DNA from: Negativicoccus succinicivorans | GTDB lineage: Bacteria > Bacillota > Negativicutes > Veillonellales > Negativicoccaceae | DNA: 64,000 bases | Assembly: GCF_014207605.1 (NCBI RefSeq) | Contig: NZ_JACHHI010000003.1 | Location: forward strand, 1-64,000 | Direction of reading: 5' to 3' | Shown here: in pieces, positions 26,370 through 35,415 of the stretch | Layout of the letters: every line of letters begins with the position of its first letter | How positions within the stretch are numbered: the stretch's first letter is position 1 | Translations under genes and position numbers: made by a program | The notes under the pieces: generated by a model | Seen by the model: the letters and a program-made list of their open reading frames with translations, nothing else | The model's database searches: none | Told to the model about the DNA's origin: nothing

Positions 26370-26759
26370 TCACCTTTTTTTTATATGCTTGAAGTCGCCC
26401 AAAAACGTGACAAAGTAGTACACGAGTTTCAGCGACAGTAAGCCGCAAACCGTAGCCCCGAAATGGGCTAAATGGGTTTTTAAGACCACCAGCAAAAAGA
26501 TGATGGCCACAAAGAAACGCCCTGCCGCGACATTGGTTAAGCTTTTCGCCATATCCAGATCATCGCGATCGCGTCGCTTAAACGCGATCAATGCAAGGTA
26601 CGAAAAATACGCTATATTAAAGGCGCCGCCTATGATCCAACCGACGGCCCAATCCCCTTTACCGAACAGGAGAACGAGGACCGCCCCCGCGGCCATCAAC
26701 GCTCCTTGCCAATGCATGCAGGCAAGCAGCCAACGAAAAAGTTCCCGACCGTCTGTCAT
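26370..26759 (-). CDS. atpI: ATP synthase subunit I (AtpI)
   Basis: 129 residues with four hydrophobic segments (ALMAAGAVLVLLFGKG, GWIIGGAFNIAYFSYLAL and two more). AtpI assists c-ring assembly. Placed directly before atpB and overlapping the previous gene by 4 bp. Confidence 0.85.
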   Translation of the reverse strand: MTDGRELFRWLLACMHWQGALMAAGAVLVLLFGKGDWAVGWIIGGAFNIAYFSYLALIAFKRRDRDDLDMAKSLTNVAAGRFFVAIIFLLVVLKTHLAHFGATVCGLLSLKLVYYFVTFLGDFKHIKKR

Positions 26760-26965
26760 TTGCGAATCATGTCACGAACTAACGTCAACAGACCTGCCAG
26801 CGCACCCGCCACGCCTCCGGCCAGTAAACCGAATGGAGCCGTGCCGATATATTTATCGAGAAGATACCCTAAATACAGGCCGAATAAAATCGTACAAAGC
26901 AGTGTCATACCGGCACCGGTAGCGATGGCTAACGCCCGCCGCCAATTAAATTCCTGTTCTTTCAC
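26756..26965 (-). CDS. AtpZ/AtpI-family small membrane protein
   Basis: 69 residues from a GTG at 26965 behind GCAAGGAGGTCTCCG. Two transmembrane helices and a GYLLDKYIGTAPFG loop match AtpZ-type proteins that lie first in atp operons and, with AtpI, form a cation channel. Longer upstream readings run into the promoter area. Confidence 0.82.
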   Translation of the reverse strand: MKEQEFNWRRALAIATGAGMTLLCTILFGLYLGYLLDKYIGTAPFGLLAGGVAGALAGLLTLVRDMIRK

Positions 26966-27026
26966 CGGAGACCTCCTTGCCGTGCACATGAGGTTATAAG
27001 GGCCTGCACATGCAGTTATTATTCTA

Positions 27027-28184
27027 TCATAATTCATTAGCGTTGGCTATAAATTCAGGCGGTTTTTTCGCCGTTTTACCATAAGCATACAAAAGCGCCT
27101 GCACAATTCGACCGGCCGCTTTACCGTCGCCGTACGGGTTGACAGAATTCGCCATCCGACGGTACAAATCATCATCGGTTAAAAGACGTTTCGCTTCCCG
27201 GTAGACATCTTCTTCCGCCGTGCCGACCAGGCTTACCGTACCGGCCGCTACCGCCTCGGGTCGTTCCGTGGTATCGCGCAACACGAGTACCGGTTTGCCT
27301 AAGCCCGGCGCTTCTTCCTGAATACCGCCGGAATCGGTCAAAATCAGATCGCTTTGCGCCATCAATTGCGCAAACGGTTCGTAATCCAACGGTTCGATCA
27401 AATGCACGTGCGGCACATCGCCAAGTTCCGCTCGGACGACTTCGCGCACCGCCGGATTTTTATGAACAGGAAATACCAGTTCCAAGTTCGGTACATCTTC
27501 CAGTATCCTCCGTAACGCGCGATATACGTCGCGCATCGGGGCGCCCAAATTTTCGCGCCGATGGGTGGTTACCAGAAGCGTACGCCGTGACGGGTCAAGC
27601 TTCACCGGCAGCGTATTCGGATCAAAAGGACGGCCGACTGTCTGCAAAAGCGCATCGATGACCGTGTTACCTGTCACGAAAATCGATTCTTCCTCGACAT
27701 TTTCTCGCAGCAGATTCGCTTTTGTTTCCGGTGTCGGCGCAAAATGGTAACGCGCCAGCCGTCCGGTCAGGCGGCGGTTCATTTCTTCGGGAAACGGCGA
27801 GTAAATATCGCCCGTCCGTAAACCCGCTTCCACGTGCCCGACAGGAATCTGCTCATAAAATGCGGCGAGCGCGCCGGCAAAAGTTGTCGTCGTGTCGCCG
27901 TGAACCAAGACTACATCAGGACGTTCCTGTTGCAGACATGTCCGCAAGCCGAGCAACGCCCGGCTGGTGACGTCATATAAAGTTTGTCCCGGCGCCATGA
28001 TATCCAAATCGTAATCCGGTGTAATCGCAAACAACCGCAACACCTGGTCGAGCATTTCGCGATGCTGCGCGGTCACGGTAACGCATACGGAAAACTCCGG
28101 ATGCCGTGCGAGTTCGGAAACGACGGGAGCCATTTTGATGGCTTCCGGACGGGTACCGAAAATTGTCATTACTTTAATGGTCAT
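27027..28184 (-). CDS. wecB: UDP-N-acetylglucosamine 2-epimerase (non-hydrolysing)
   Basis: 385 residues from MTIKVMTIFGTRPEAIKMAP; GAGGAAC precedes the ATG. VHGDTTTTFAGALAAFY, GHVEAGLRTGD and LTDSGGIQEEAP are the family signatures. It makes UDP-ManNAc for surface glycan or teichoic-acid-like linkage units. It lies just after a WecA/TagO-type transferase gene and before atp. Confidence 0.94.
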   Translation of the reverse strand: MTIKVMTIFGTRPEAIKMAPVVSELARHPEFSVCVTVTAQHREMLDQVLRLFAITPDYDLDIMAPGQTLYDVTSRALLGLRTCLQQERPDVVLVHGDTTTTFAGALAAFYEQIPVGHVEAGLRTGDIYSPFPEEMNRRLTGRLARYHFAPTPETKANLLRENVEEESIFVTGNTVIDALLQTVGRPFDPNTLPVKLDPSRRTLLVTTHRRENLGAPMRDVYRALRRILEDVPNLELVFPVHKNPAVREVVRAELGDVPHVHLIEPLDYEPFAQLMAQSDLILTDSGGIQEEAPGLGKPVLVLRDTTERPEAVAAGTVSLVGTAEEDVYREAKRLLTDDDLYRRMANSVNPYGDGKAAGRIVQALLYAYGKTAKKPPEFIANANEL

Positions 28185-28194
28185 AAAACGTTCC

Positions 28195-29226
28195 TCAGTG
28201 TTTTTCCGACGCGCACTTGCCGCCTGCAATCATGCCCAAGTAGCGTGCCCACCAAAGTCCCGCCGCCGTTACCACACCGACTACGACGACACCGAAAACA
28301 ACATTTAAATGTACTACCAATAGTGCGATCATCCCCAGAAAAGCGGTAATCGCATACATCAATAAAACCACCTGCTTTTGCGATAAGCCGCTATCGAGCA
28401 GACGGTGATGCAAATGCCCGCGGTCCGGCGCGAAAATCGGCATGCCCGAAAGCTTGCGCCGCACGATCGCCAGCGCCGTATCCATAATCGGCAAGCCCAG
28501 CGCTATGACCGGCACAACCAAAGCGACGGTAGCCGCTGTTTTCATCACACCCATGATCGATACCGCGGCGAGCGTGTAGCCTAAGAACATGCTGCCCGTA
28601 TCGCCCATAAAAATCTTCGCGGGGTTGAAATTATACTGCAGAAAACCGATCGCCGCGCCCGCCATCGCGACCGTAATCGCCACGCTGTTCCATTGCCCCA
28701 TTTGGTACGCAATCAGCGCCACGGAAACGGCGGCGATCGAACTTACGCCGGCCGCCAAGCCGTCTAAACCGTCGATCAAATTCACCATATTGGTGAATCC
28801 CACCACCCACAAAATCGTGAGCGGTACGGAAATAAATGCGCTTAAATAAATATAATCGCCAAGCGGATTTAAAATCCAGTCGACACGTACACCACACGCT
28901 ACCAGCACAACCGCCGCCAAAATCTGACCGAGCAATTTTACCTTAGCGGGAATCTGACAAATATCATCCCATACGCCGACCGCAATAATCACGGCCGAGC
29001 CCATCAGTAAACCGATCACTTCGGTCGATAACGGCAAACTGTACAGCACCGATGCCAAAAATCCGATATAAATTCCCAAACCGCCCAAACGCGGTACGAC
29101 TCCATGATGAACCTTGCGCGCATTGGGATTATCCATCGCTCCGACCCGACAGGCCAAACGCTTCACGGCAGGGGTAATGACATAGGTCACGATGAGCGCA
29201 ATCCCGAACGCAATTACATACGCCAA
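28195..29226 (-). CDS. Undecaprenyl-phosphate GlcNAc-1-P transferase (WecA/TagO type)
   Basis: 343 residues with about ten transmembrane helices. NLIDGLDGLAAGVSSIA, FMGDTGSMFLGYTLA and the histidine-rich PDRGHLHHRLLD are the polyprenyl-phosphate HexNAc-1-P transferase motifs. It starts lipid-linked glycan synthesis on the inner membrane face. Followed 10 bp later by wecB, so both serve the same polymer. Confidence 0.93.
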   Translation of the reverse strand: MAYVIAFGIALIVTYVITPAVKRLACRVGAMDNPNARKVHHGVVPRLGGLGIYIGFLASVLYSLPLSTEVIGLLMGSAVIIAVGVWDDICQIPAKVKLLGQILAAVVLVACGVRVDWILNPLGDYIYLSAFISVPLTILWVVGFTNMVNLIDGLDGLAAGVSSIAAVSVALIAYQMGQWNSVAITVAMAGAAIGFLQYNFNPAKIFMGDTGSMFLGYTLAAVSIMGVMKTAATVALVVPVIALGLPIMDTALAIVRRKLSGMPIFAPDRGHLHHRLLDSGLSQKQVVLLMYAITAFLGMIALLVVHLNVVFGVVVVGVVTAAGLWWARYLGMIAGGKCASEKH

Positions 29227-29581
29227 GCTCTTCCGCCTCCTCTATTCTCATTCATCGTTATTGTATCATAACGCGCGTCTTAATAACATTAATTTTGTCA
29301 AGCGCGATTTTACCGTTCATTTTTGCGCTTAGAAAATATTTTTTACATTACGCTATTGACCTTATTTTTATTAGCTTATTCATTCTGTATTTGTGTCTAT
29401 TTTATTCTTGATCGGAATGGAAAATCAATTGACAACTATTCCCACTATCCCCTACAATAAATCTCATCATTTTCGTCTGTCAAAATGTGCAGATAAAGTC
29501 GAGCGTTACGCGTCATTATCCTGTTTGCTGCAGGGGATGCGTCAGCGCTCCATGTAAATTAATCCTAAAGGAGTTTACCCA
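29227..29581. other. AT-rich divergent intergenic region
   Basis: Separates the WecA-like gene (leftward) from a secreted-protein gene (rightward). Besides the rightward promoter at 29429-29458, no further gene, RNA or repeat is recognisable. Confidence 0.5.
29429..29458 (+). promoter_or_regulatory. Promoter of the secreted 177-aa protein
   Basis: TTGACA at 29429-29434, 18-bp spacer, TACAAT at 29453-29458, about 120 bp before the start codon, leaving a rather long 5' leader. Confidence 0.7.
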
Positions 29582-30115
29582 ATGAAAAAAATTACCACTA
29601 CCCTCTTGGCGGCCCTCATGCTTCTCTCCGCCACCCCCTCCGCGTACGCGCTGGAGACGCCCGCCAACGAAACCACACGTGTACAACGGGTTATGACCAA
29701 AGAAACGCGCACCGAAACAGTGACGCACACCGAAGAACGCACCAAAGAAACCCGACACGGTCACTCCGTTCGCGTGCAACCGCCGGCCGGTAAAGTGCAA
29801 CTGGGTTTTGACGGTGTAGCCGAAACCGGCTTTGAAAAATGGACCAACGCCGCGATGTCGGTGTTCTCGATTTTCAAAAAATCACCGGTTAAGAAGGCTA
29901 AGCAACCGCTTTTACCCGCACTGAAAGAACAGGACCTGCCCTATTTTGAAATCTCCAAAATGCACGGACACAAGCGCACCACCGGCATCACGACGACGGT
30001 AACCAAGGAGCAGACAACTATCTATCCGGGTCTGCCCATGGATACGAAACCGCAGTCGGAAGATCCGTTCGAACGAATGATCAGAGACTTCGGTCCGGAA
30101 TCCGTCAAACGCTAA
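29582..30115 (+). CDS. Secreted hypothetical protein, 177 aa
   Basis: A clear signal peptide (MKKITTTLLAALMLLSATPS, cleavage near AYA-LE) is followed by a Thr/Glu/Arg-rich strand-like stretch (TKETRTETVTHTEERTKETR). A KSPVKKAKQP segment and a repeat of the charged theme (TTTVTKEQTT) come later. Ribosome site AAAGGAG. No family recognised; periplasmic or outer-membrane-associated location likely. Confidence 0.7.
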   Translation: MKKITTTLLAALMLLSATPSAYALETPANETTRVQRVMTKETRTETVTHTEERTKETRHGHSVRVQPPAGKVQLGFDGVAETGFEKWTNAAMSVFSIFKKSPVKKAKQPLLPALKEQDLPYFEISKMHGHKRTTGITTTVTKEQTTIYPGLPMDTKPQSEDPFERMIRDFGPESVKR

Positions 30116-30218
30116 ACGACGGATTCTCTCCGTCGCGCCATGATGCCGTTTGATCGTATGATTATGCGATAAATAGCAAGCGGAAATACAACTTTTTTAG
30201 ATGTTGTATTCGCGCAAT

Positions 30219-30248
30219 AAAAAAAGACTCGCCGAGCGAGTCTTTTTT
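30219..30248. terminator. Bidirectional terminator
   Basis: AAAAGACTCGC-CGA-GCGAGTCTTTT with T runs on both strands, between convergent genes (secreted 177-aa and the outer-membrane protein). A second inverted repeat AATACAAC/GTTGTATT lies at 30185-30210. Confidence 0.9.
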
Positions 30249-30258
30249 ATGTTTAGAA

Positions 30259-30771
30259 TTAGAAGCGGTAGTTCAAGCCGACGCCGACACCTTTACGGTT
30301 CAAGTCTTCGTCGCGATCCTGGTACGTGTAATTAACGTCCAAGTCGAAGTTCGGGTTCAGATCATACAAAGCACCGACTTTGTATTCTTTTTCTTCACTC
30401 GAAACTTTGACGCTGGCATAGCCGTCAAATTTGTCGGTCAGGTAGGTCATGCCTTCCACGCCCGCGTAGAGTTTGTTGCCGGCCACGTCGTAGTTGCGAT
30501 TGCCGAGGGTCACATATACGTTATCGTTCAAACGATATTTACCGTACACATCAAATTCATTGCCCATGTTGACAAGGTCACGATATTCCGCGCCGATCAC
30601 GACTTTATCGGCGATACCGTGTTCCACGTAGACCGCATGCGAACCGTCCTGCGCTCCGTTGTAACCGTAACCTACATTCGTGCCGCCTTCCGGAATATAC
30701 GTCACCGGCGCTGCCATGGCGGCGCCCGCCACAAAGCATGCACACGCTGTTAAAATAGCTAATTTACGCAT
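30259..30771 (-). CDS. Small outer-membrane beta-barrel protein
   Basis: 170 residues from MRKLAILTACACFVAGAAMA (signal peptide, cut after AMA); GAAGGAGGG precedes the ATG. Alternating amphipathic strands (VYVEHGIADKVVIGAEYRDL, YVTLGNRNYDVAGNKLYAGV) and the terminal VGLNYRF with C-terminal Phe fit an eight-stranded barrel inserted by the BAM machinery. This supports a diderm cell envelope. Ligand unknown. Confidence 0.8.
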   Translation of the reverse strand: MRKLAILTACACFVAGAAMAAPVTYIPEGGTNVGYGYNGAQDGSHAVYVEHGIADKVVIGAEYRDLVNMGNEFDVYGKYRLNDNVYVTLGNRNYDVAGNKLYAGVEGMTYLTDKFDGYASVKVSSEEKEYKVGALYDLNPNFDLDVNYTYQDRDEDLNRKGVGVGLNYRF

Positions 30772-30937
30772 TTCTTTTCCCTCCTTCAAGTATCCTATCG
30801 ATTAGTTTCATTATAGAGGATACGTTCGTTAATGTACAGTCAAAATTGCCGGTTAAAAAAATTTAATCCGCCGGCGACGCTTGACGTAACATTATGTAAA
30901 AGTGCATTATAGATATACTCAAATGAAAGGATCGGAT

Positions 30938-32482
30938 ATGTCATTTTTAAAAATTGAAACGCTGCGCAGTCGCTCTTTACGGACCGACTCTACCTTGCTT
31001 TTGGAAGGTGTTTTGGTCGGGTTGCTGGCGGGCGGCGCGGGTGTCATTTATCGTTTGCTGATCAGTTGGTGCGAGGACAGTGTCAGCTATTTGGCGCAAC
31101 TGGCCGCCTTGGACTGGTCCCGGTTGCCGCTGATCCTGATCGCTTTTTGCATCGGCGCCATTGCACTGGGCGCGATCGTTCGTCACGAACCGTATGCGGG
31201 CGGCAGCGGTATCCCGCAGGTGACCGCAGAAATTACCGGTCGGATTCAAACGTCCCCGCTTTCGGTTTTGCTGCATAAATATTTGGGCGGAACCATCGCC
31301 GCGCTTTGCGGCTTATCCCTCGGTCGCGAAGGCCCGTCCATTCAGCTCGGCGCGATGTGCGGTAAACTCGTCGCCCGGGGTTTGAAACATAATTATATTC
31401 GGGCGCAAAATTTGATGTCATGCGGCGCGGCGGCCGGTCTTTCGGTCGCGTTTAACGCCCCGGTATCCGGCGTACTGTTTTCGCTGGAAGAAATTCATAA
31501 AACGATTACGAAGCGCTTGATCATCAGCTGCTTCGCCGCCGCCTTGACGGCGGATGTCGTCAGTCAATACGTATTCGGTCTCGCGCCGATTTTCCATTTT
31601 CCCGAGATCGGCAAGATGCCGGTCAGCATGTACCCATGGGTCGTTCTGCTCGGCATTGTTTCGGGCTGCATGGGCGCTGTATATTTTTGGGGTCTGCGCG
31701 GCTGCTACTATGTGTACGGCAAATTGAATTTATATATTTTATTGCGACCGCTGCCGGCGATTCTCTGCTCGTTCGTGCTGATGCTCTTCTTCCCGATCGT
31801 CTTGGGTGGCGGGCATCCGATCTTGGGCCAGCTGTTAAATGCGCCGCATGCGCTTTGGTGGTTATTGCTGCTGCTCGTGGTCAAAACCGCTTTTTCCTTG
31901 ATTTCATTTGCCTCCGGCGTACCGGGCGGCATCTTCCTGCCGATTTTGATTCAAGGCGCGATTCTCGGCTGTCTGTTCGGTCAAATCGTCGCGCCGGAGT
32001 ACGTCGTGCTTTTCATCGTGCTCGCGATGGCGGGCTATCTGACGGCGGTCGTGCGCAGCCCGCTCACGTCGCTCTTACTTTTATTTGAAATGACGCAGCG
32101 CATCTCCTACTTTTTACCGCTCGCTATTTGCTGTCTGTTGGCGTATTACACGGCGAACGCGCTCGGCACGCCGCCGATTTACGAATATTTATTGCAAAAC
32201 ATTTTGCGTAAAGAAAAACCGCGTCCCGATTTCGATACGACGATGATGCAGGTGACCGCGGTTGTTTCCGATCACAGCCCGCTTGCCGGCACGGCCTTGC
32301 GTGACATCGCGTTACCGCCGCACGCGTTAGTGATCGCCATTGATCGCCAGGGCGTCGCGGTGGTGCCACGCGGCGAAACGGAAATCCAGGCCCACGATCA
32401 GCTGGTCTTTGTCTTGCCGCGCAATCAGATCGGCGCGCTCGAAGCGCTGCTCGATGAAACCACCGAATACGAACAACCGTAG
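30938..32482 (+). CDS. CLC-type Cl-/H+ antiporter with TrkA-C domain
   Basis: 514 residues from the ATG at 30938 (GAAAGGATCGG upstream). Selectivity motifs GSGIPQ, GREGPSIQLG (gating Glu) and GVPGGIFLPI are intact, and FSLEEIH supplies the internal proton Glu, so an exchanger rather than a channel is expected. A cytosolic RCK/TrkA-C domain follows from about residue 440. Acid-stress or volume control are usual roles. Confidence 0.92.
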   Translation: MSFLKIETLRSRSLRTDSTLLLEGVLVGLLAGGAGVIYRLLISWCEDSVSYLAQLAALDWSRLPLILIAFCIGAIALGAIVRHEPYAGGSGIPQVTAEITGRIQTSPLSVLLHKYLGGTIAALCGLSLGREGPSIQLGAMCGKLVARGLKHNYIRAQNLMSCGAAAGLSVAFNAPVSGVLFSLEEIHKTITKRLIISCFAAALTADVVSQYVFGLAPIFHFPEIGKMPVSMYPWVVLLGIVSGCMGAVYFWGLRGCYYVYGKLNLYILLRPLPAILCSFVLMLFFPIVLGGGHPILGQLLNAPHALWWLLLLLVVKTAFSLISFASGVPGGIFLPILIQGAILGCLFGQIVAPEYVVLFIVLAMAGYLTAVVRSPLTSLLLLFEMTQRISYFLPLAICCLLAYYTANALGTPPIYEYLLQNILRKEKPRPDFDTTMMQVTAVVSDHSPLAGTALRDIALPPHALVIAIDRQGVAVVPRGETEIQAHDQLVFVLPRNQIGALEALLDETTEYEQP

Positions 32483-32502
32483 CTTGCTGCGGTTGTTTTT
32501 TT
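32473..32502 (+). terminator. Terminator of the CLC gene
   Basis: CAACCG-TAGCTTGCTG-CGGTTG followed by TTTTTTT; the stem begins inside the last codons of the gene. Confidence 0.85.
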
Positions 32503-32577
32503 ATTCTGACACGGCAAGCTGCCGAGCGCGGTATTTACGGGTATAATAAAAGCAAAGGAAACAGAGGAGGAATGAAC

Positions 32578-33525
32578 ATGCCAAAACTGGTAGTACTCAA
32601 CCATCTGACACCGGAACGCTTGGAACGTTTGCAACGGGTCCGCCCCGATGCCACTGTCGAAGCGTACGCTAAAATGAGCGAGGCGCTGCCGCACCTGGAA
32701 GATGCCGATGCGGTGGCCTTGTGGGGTTCCATGGATCCGCTTCCCGTGCTGGAAGCCGCGCCGAAACTGCGCTGGCTGCACAGCATGAGCGCCGGGATTG
32801 AAAAACTGTTGCCGCCTCCCATGCAACAAAACGATATCGTCTTGACGCACACCGCCGCGATTCACGATGCGCCGGTCGCGGAGCGGGCGCTGGCGTTGCT
32901 GCTCGCGTTGCGTCACAAATTAAAACGCGCCGTGACGGCGCAAGCGGAAAAAAATTGGGATCCGCAGTCATTTACGTCGCTGGAAAATACGAAAGTGTTG
33001 ATCGCCGGTTTCGGTGGCATCGGTAAAGAAATCGCCAAACGCTGCGCGGCCTTCGGCGCGGAAATCATCGCGGTAAAAAATCACCTTACGGAAGAGGCTT
33101 TGGCCGATCGCGTCATCACCAACGATGAATTGATGAGCGTCTTGCCGGAAGTCGACGTCGTCATGTGCGCGCTGCCCGGCACACCGGAAACGGAAGGATA
33201 TTTCGGCGCCAAAGAAATCGCCGCGATGAAAAAAGGCGTTTACTTCATCAATATCGCGCGCGGCACCATCGTTGACGAAGCCGCCTTGATCGAGGCGCTG
33301 CAGTCGGGTCGCGTCGCGGGCGCGGGTCTTGACGTCACCGCGCGGGAACCGTTACCGGAGGATTCGCCGCTGTGGACGCTCGACAATGTCATTTTGACTC
33401 CGCATACCGCGGCGCGCGTCTACGGCTACATGGACAAAGTTTTAGATGTGCTGGCGGATAATTGGCAACGCTTTTTACGCGATCAGAAGTTGAAGAATGT
33501 CATTGATAAAAAACGCGGGTATTGA
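32578..33525 (+). CDS. D-2-hydroxyacid dehydrogenase (NAD-dependent)
   Basis: 315 residues; I use the ATG at 32578, which has GAGGAGG at good spacing (an ATG two codons earlier is too close). The Rossmann motif GFGGIGKEIAKRCAAFG is at about 142-158, catalytic Arg lies in INIARGTIVDE, Glu in DVTAREPLP and His in LTPHTAA. It reduces a 2-keto acid or oxidises a D-2-hydroxy acid; substrate unknown. Monocistronic between terminators. Confidence 0.92.
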   Translation: MPKLVVLNHLTPERLERLQRVRPDATVEAYAKMSEALPHLEDADAVALWGSMDPLPVLEAAPKLRWLHSMSAGIEKLLPPPMQQNDIVLTHTAAIHDAPVAERALALLLALRHKLKRAVTAQAEKNWDPQSFTSLENTKVLIAGFGGIGKEIAKRCAAFGAEIIAVKNHLTEEALADRVITNDELMSVLPEVDVVMCALPGTPETEGYFGAKEIAAMKKGVYFINIARGTIVDEAALIEALQSGRVAGAGLDVTAREPLPEDSPLWTLDNVILTPHTAARVYGYMDKVLDVLADNWQRFLRDQKLKNVIDKKRGY

Positions 33526-33531
33526 AAAATA

Positions 33532-33560
33532 AAAAAAGAACGCGATCGCGTTCTTTTTTT
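33532..33560. terminator. Bidirectional terminator between convergent genes
   Basis: AAAGAACGCGATCGCGTTCTTT palindrome with A and T runs on either side. Confidence 0.88.
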
Positions 33561-33568
33561 ATTGCGAA

Positions 33569-34939
33569 TTATTCTACCGTCGTTTCAATCAGCGCCAACA
33601 CTTCGTCCCGCTTGGTTTGCATCAACTCCCGATCGCCGCGCGTTTCCAAATTGAAACGTACCAGCGGTTCGGTATTCGACTGCCGCAAATTGAATCTCCA
33701 TGTGCCGAAATCCATGCTCAAGCCGTCCAAATATTTTACTTCCCGCGCCTGATCACGATACGCCGCTTCGACGACGGCTAAGGTTTCCTCCGTTGATTTT
33801 ACGACGCGATTGATCTCGCCGCTGCAAGGGGACTGTGCTTCCATATCAGCAATCAGTTGCGAGAGCGGTTTGCCTGTTTCGCAAATGATTTGCGCGACTA
33901 AAAGCCAGGGGATCATGCCGCTGTCGCAATAGGAAAAGTCGCGGAAGAAATGGTGCGCGCTCATTTCCGCTCCGTACAGGCCATCCACACGCCGCATCGT
34001 TTCTTTCATAAAAGCGTGGCCGCCTTTGGATTCCACCGCGGTGGCACCGTAGCGTTCACAAATCGCCTGCGTGTTCCAGTACAGACGCGGATCGTGCACG
34101 ATGGTCGCGTGCGGATCCTGCTCTAAAAAGTGTTCCGCGAGCAATCCCAAGACATAGTATCCTTCGACAAAATTACCTTTTTCATCCACTAAAAAGCAAC
34201 GATCGAAATCGCCGTCCCAGGCCACGCCCAATTGCGCTTTTTCCGCTACGACCGCCCGACTCGTCACCAGCCGGTTTTCTTCGATCATCGGGTTCGGTAC
34301 ACCGTGAGGAAAGGTCGCGTCCGCGTCCATGTACAACTCATGCCAGGTGAACGGCAAATGCGTTTTCAAATCGTTAAACGCCAAACCCGCGCCGCCGTTG
34401 CCGGCATTGACCACGATGTGCATGGGCTTTAAATGACTCAGATCCACGTACTGCAATAAAGTTTCGATATACTCTTTCTGTACGTCGAGCGTTCGGTAAA
34501 CGCCTTTTGTTGCCGGCGTGGCAAAATGGCCGGCGAAAACGCGCTCTTCGATTTCTTTTAAACCGGTATCCGCGCTAATGGGAATGCCTTCTTCACGCAC
34601 CAGTTTCAGGCCGTTGTAATTGACCGGATTGTGGCTGGCCGTCACCATGACGCCGCCGTCCAAACCGTAATGAAACGTCGCGAAATACACCATCTCGGTG
34701 CCACAGACGCCGATATCATACACATCCGCGCCGCCGTCTGTCAAACCGCGCGCCAACGCCTCAGAAAGGCGCGGCGAGCTTTCGCGGATATCCCGTCCGA
34801 TCGCTACTTTGCGCGCCTTGTATTGGTCCGCATACGCGCGTCCGACACGGTAACTTACTTCTTCATCCACTTCCGTCGGCACGATGCCGCGAATGTCATA
34901 CGCCTTAAAGCCGTTGCGACTCTTCTCCAGTGCTTCCAT
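33569..34939 (-). CDS. Phosphomannomutase/phosphoglucomutase
   Basis: 456 residues. Phosphoserine loop TASHNPVNYNGLK at about 100-112, metal loop DGDFDRCF and sugar-binding GAEMSAHHFF give the alpha-D-phosphohexomutase order (ManB/AlgC type). It interconverts hexose 6- and 1-phosphates for sugar nucleotides, in line with the WecB and WecA-type genes nearby. It follows the TrpR-like gene with no gap. Confidence 0.93.
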   Translation of the reverse strand: MEALEKSRNGFKAYDIRGIVPTEVDEEVSYRVGRAYADQYKARKVAIGRDIRESSPRLSEALARGLTDGGADVYDIGVCGTEMVYFATFHYGLDGGVMVTASHNPVNYNGLKLVREEGIPISADTGLKEIEERVFAGHFATPATKGVYRTLDVQKEYIETLLQYVDLSHLKPMHIVVNAGNGGAGLAFNDLKTHLPFTWHELYMDADATFPHGVPNPMIEENRLVTSRAVVAEKAQLGVAWDGDFDRCFLVDEKGNFVEGYYVLGLLAEHFLEQDPHATIVHDPRLYWNTQAICERYGATAVESKGGHAFMKETMRRVDGLYGAEMSAHHFFRDFSYCDSGMIPWLLVAQIICETGKPLSQLIADMEAQSPCSGEINRVVKSTEETLAVVEAAYRDQAREVKYLDGLSMDFGTWRFNLRQSNTEPLVRFNLETRGDRELMQTKRDEVLALIETTVE

Positions 34940-35245
34940 TTACGTATCCTTTCCCTCTAACCGCTCCAGCATCGTTTGGTAACCGTCCGCGCCGTAACGC
35001 AACGCGCGTTTGACGCGGCTGATCGTTGCGGAACTCGCTCCCGTAAGCGATTCGATATCTTCATATTTTTGACCGCTGTGCAGCAACTGCGCCACCTGCC
35101 AGCGCATACTCAAGTCTCGCAGCTCGGAAACGGTACACAAATCTTCCAAAAGCGCATACCCTTCCTCGCGCGTTTCAAGTGCCAGCAACGCATCCAGCAG
35201 GCTGTCCATTGCCGGGCTGACCAATCTCGGATTTACGCTCATCAT
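34940..35245 (-). CDS. YerC/YecD-family TrpR-like regulator
   Basis: 101 residues with the TrpR-like helical domain: LCTVSELRDLSMRWQVAQLL and the HTH SLTGASSATISRVKRALRYG. YerC-type proteins are predicted DNA-binding regulators of unknown ligand, distinct from true TrpR. GGAGGGGAAATG precedes the start. Confidence 0.87.
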   Translation of the reverse strand: MMSVNPRLVSPAMDSLLDALLALETREEGYALLEDLCTVSELRDLSMRWQVAQLLHSGQKYEDIESLTGASSATISRVKRALRYGADGYQTMLERLEGKDT

Positions 35246-35376
35246 TTCCCCTCCTATTATTCTTTATTATAGCACATAGTAAAACAAATACGCTCGTATT
35301 ACAGCGGCAAAAACAAGCTGTTCATACCGGCATAGGCGAACGTTATGGCGACTTACCAAAACGAATTCCCGCACGC

Positions 35377-35404
35377 AAAAAGAGATCCTGTACGGGATCT
35401 CTTT
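35377..35404. terminator. Terminator after the broken B3/4 gene
   Basis: AAAGAGATCC-TGTAC-GGATCTCTTT-like stem with flanking A and T tracts, 11 bp after the stop. Confidence 0.8.
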
Positions 35405-35415
35405 CGTCATATACG

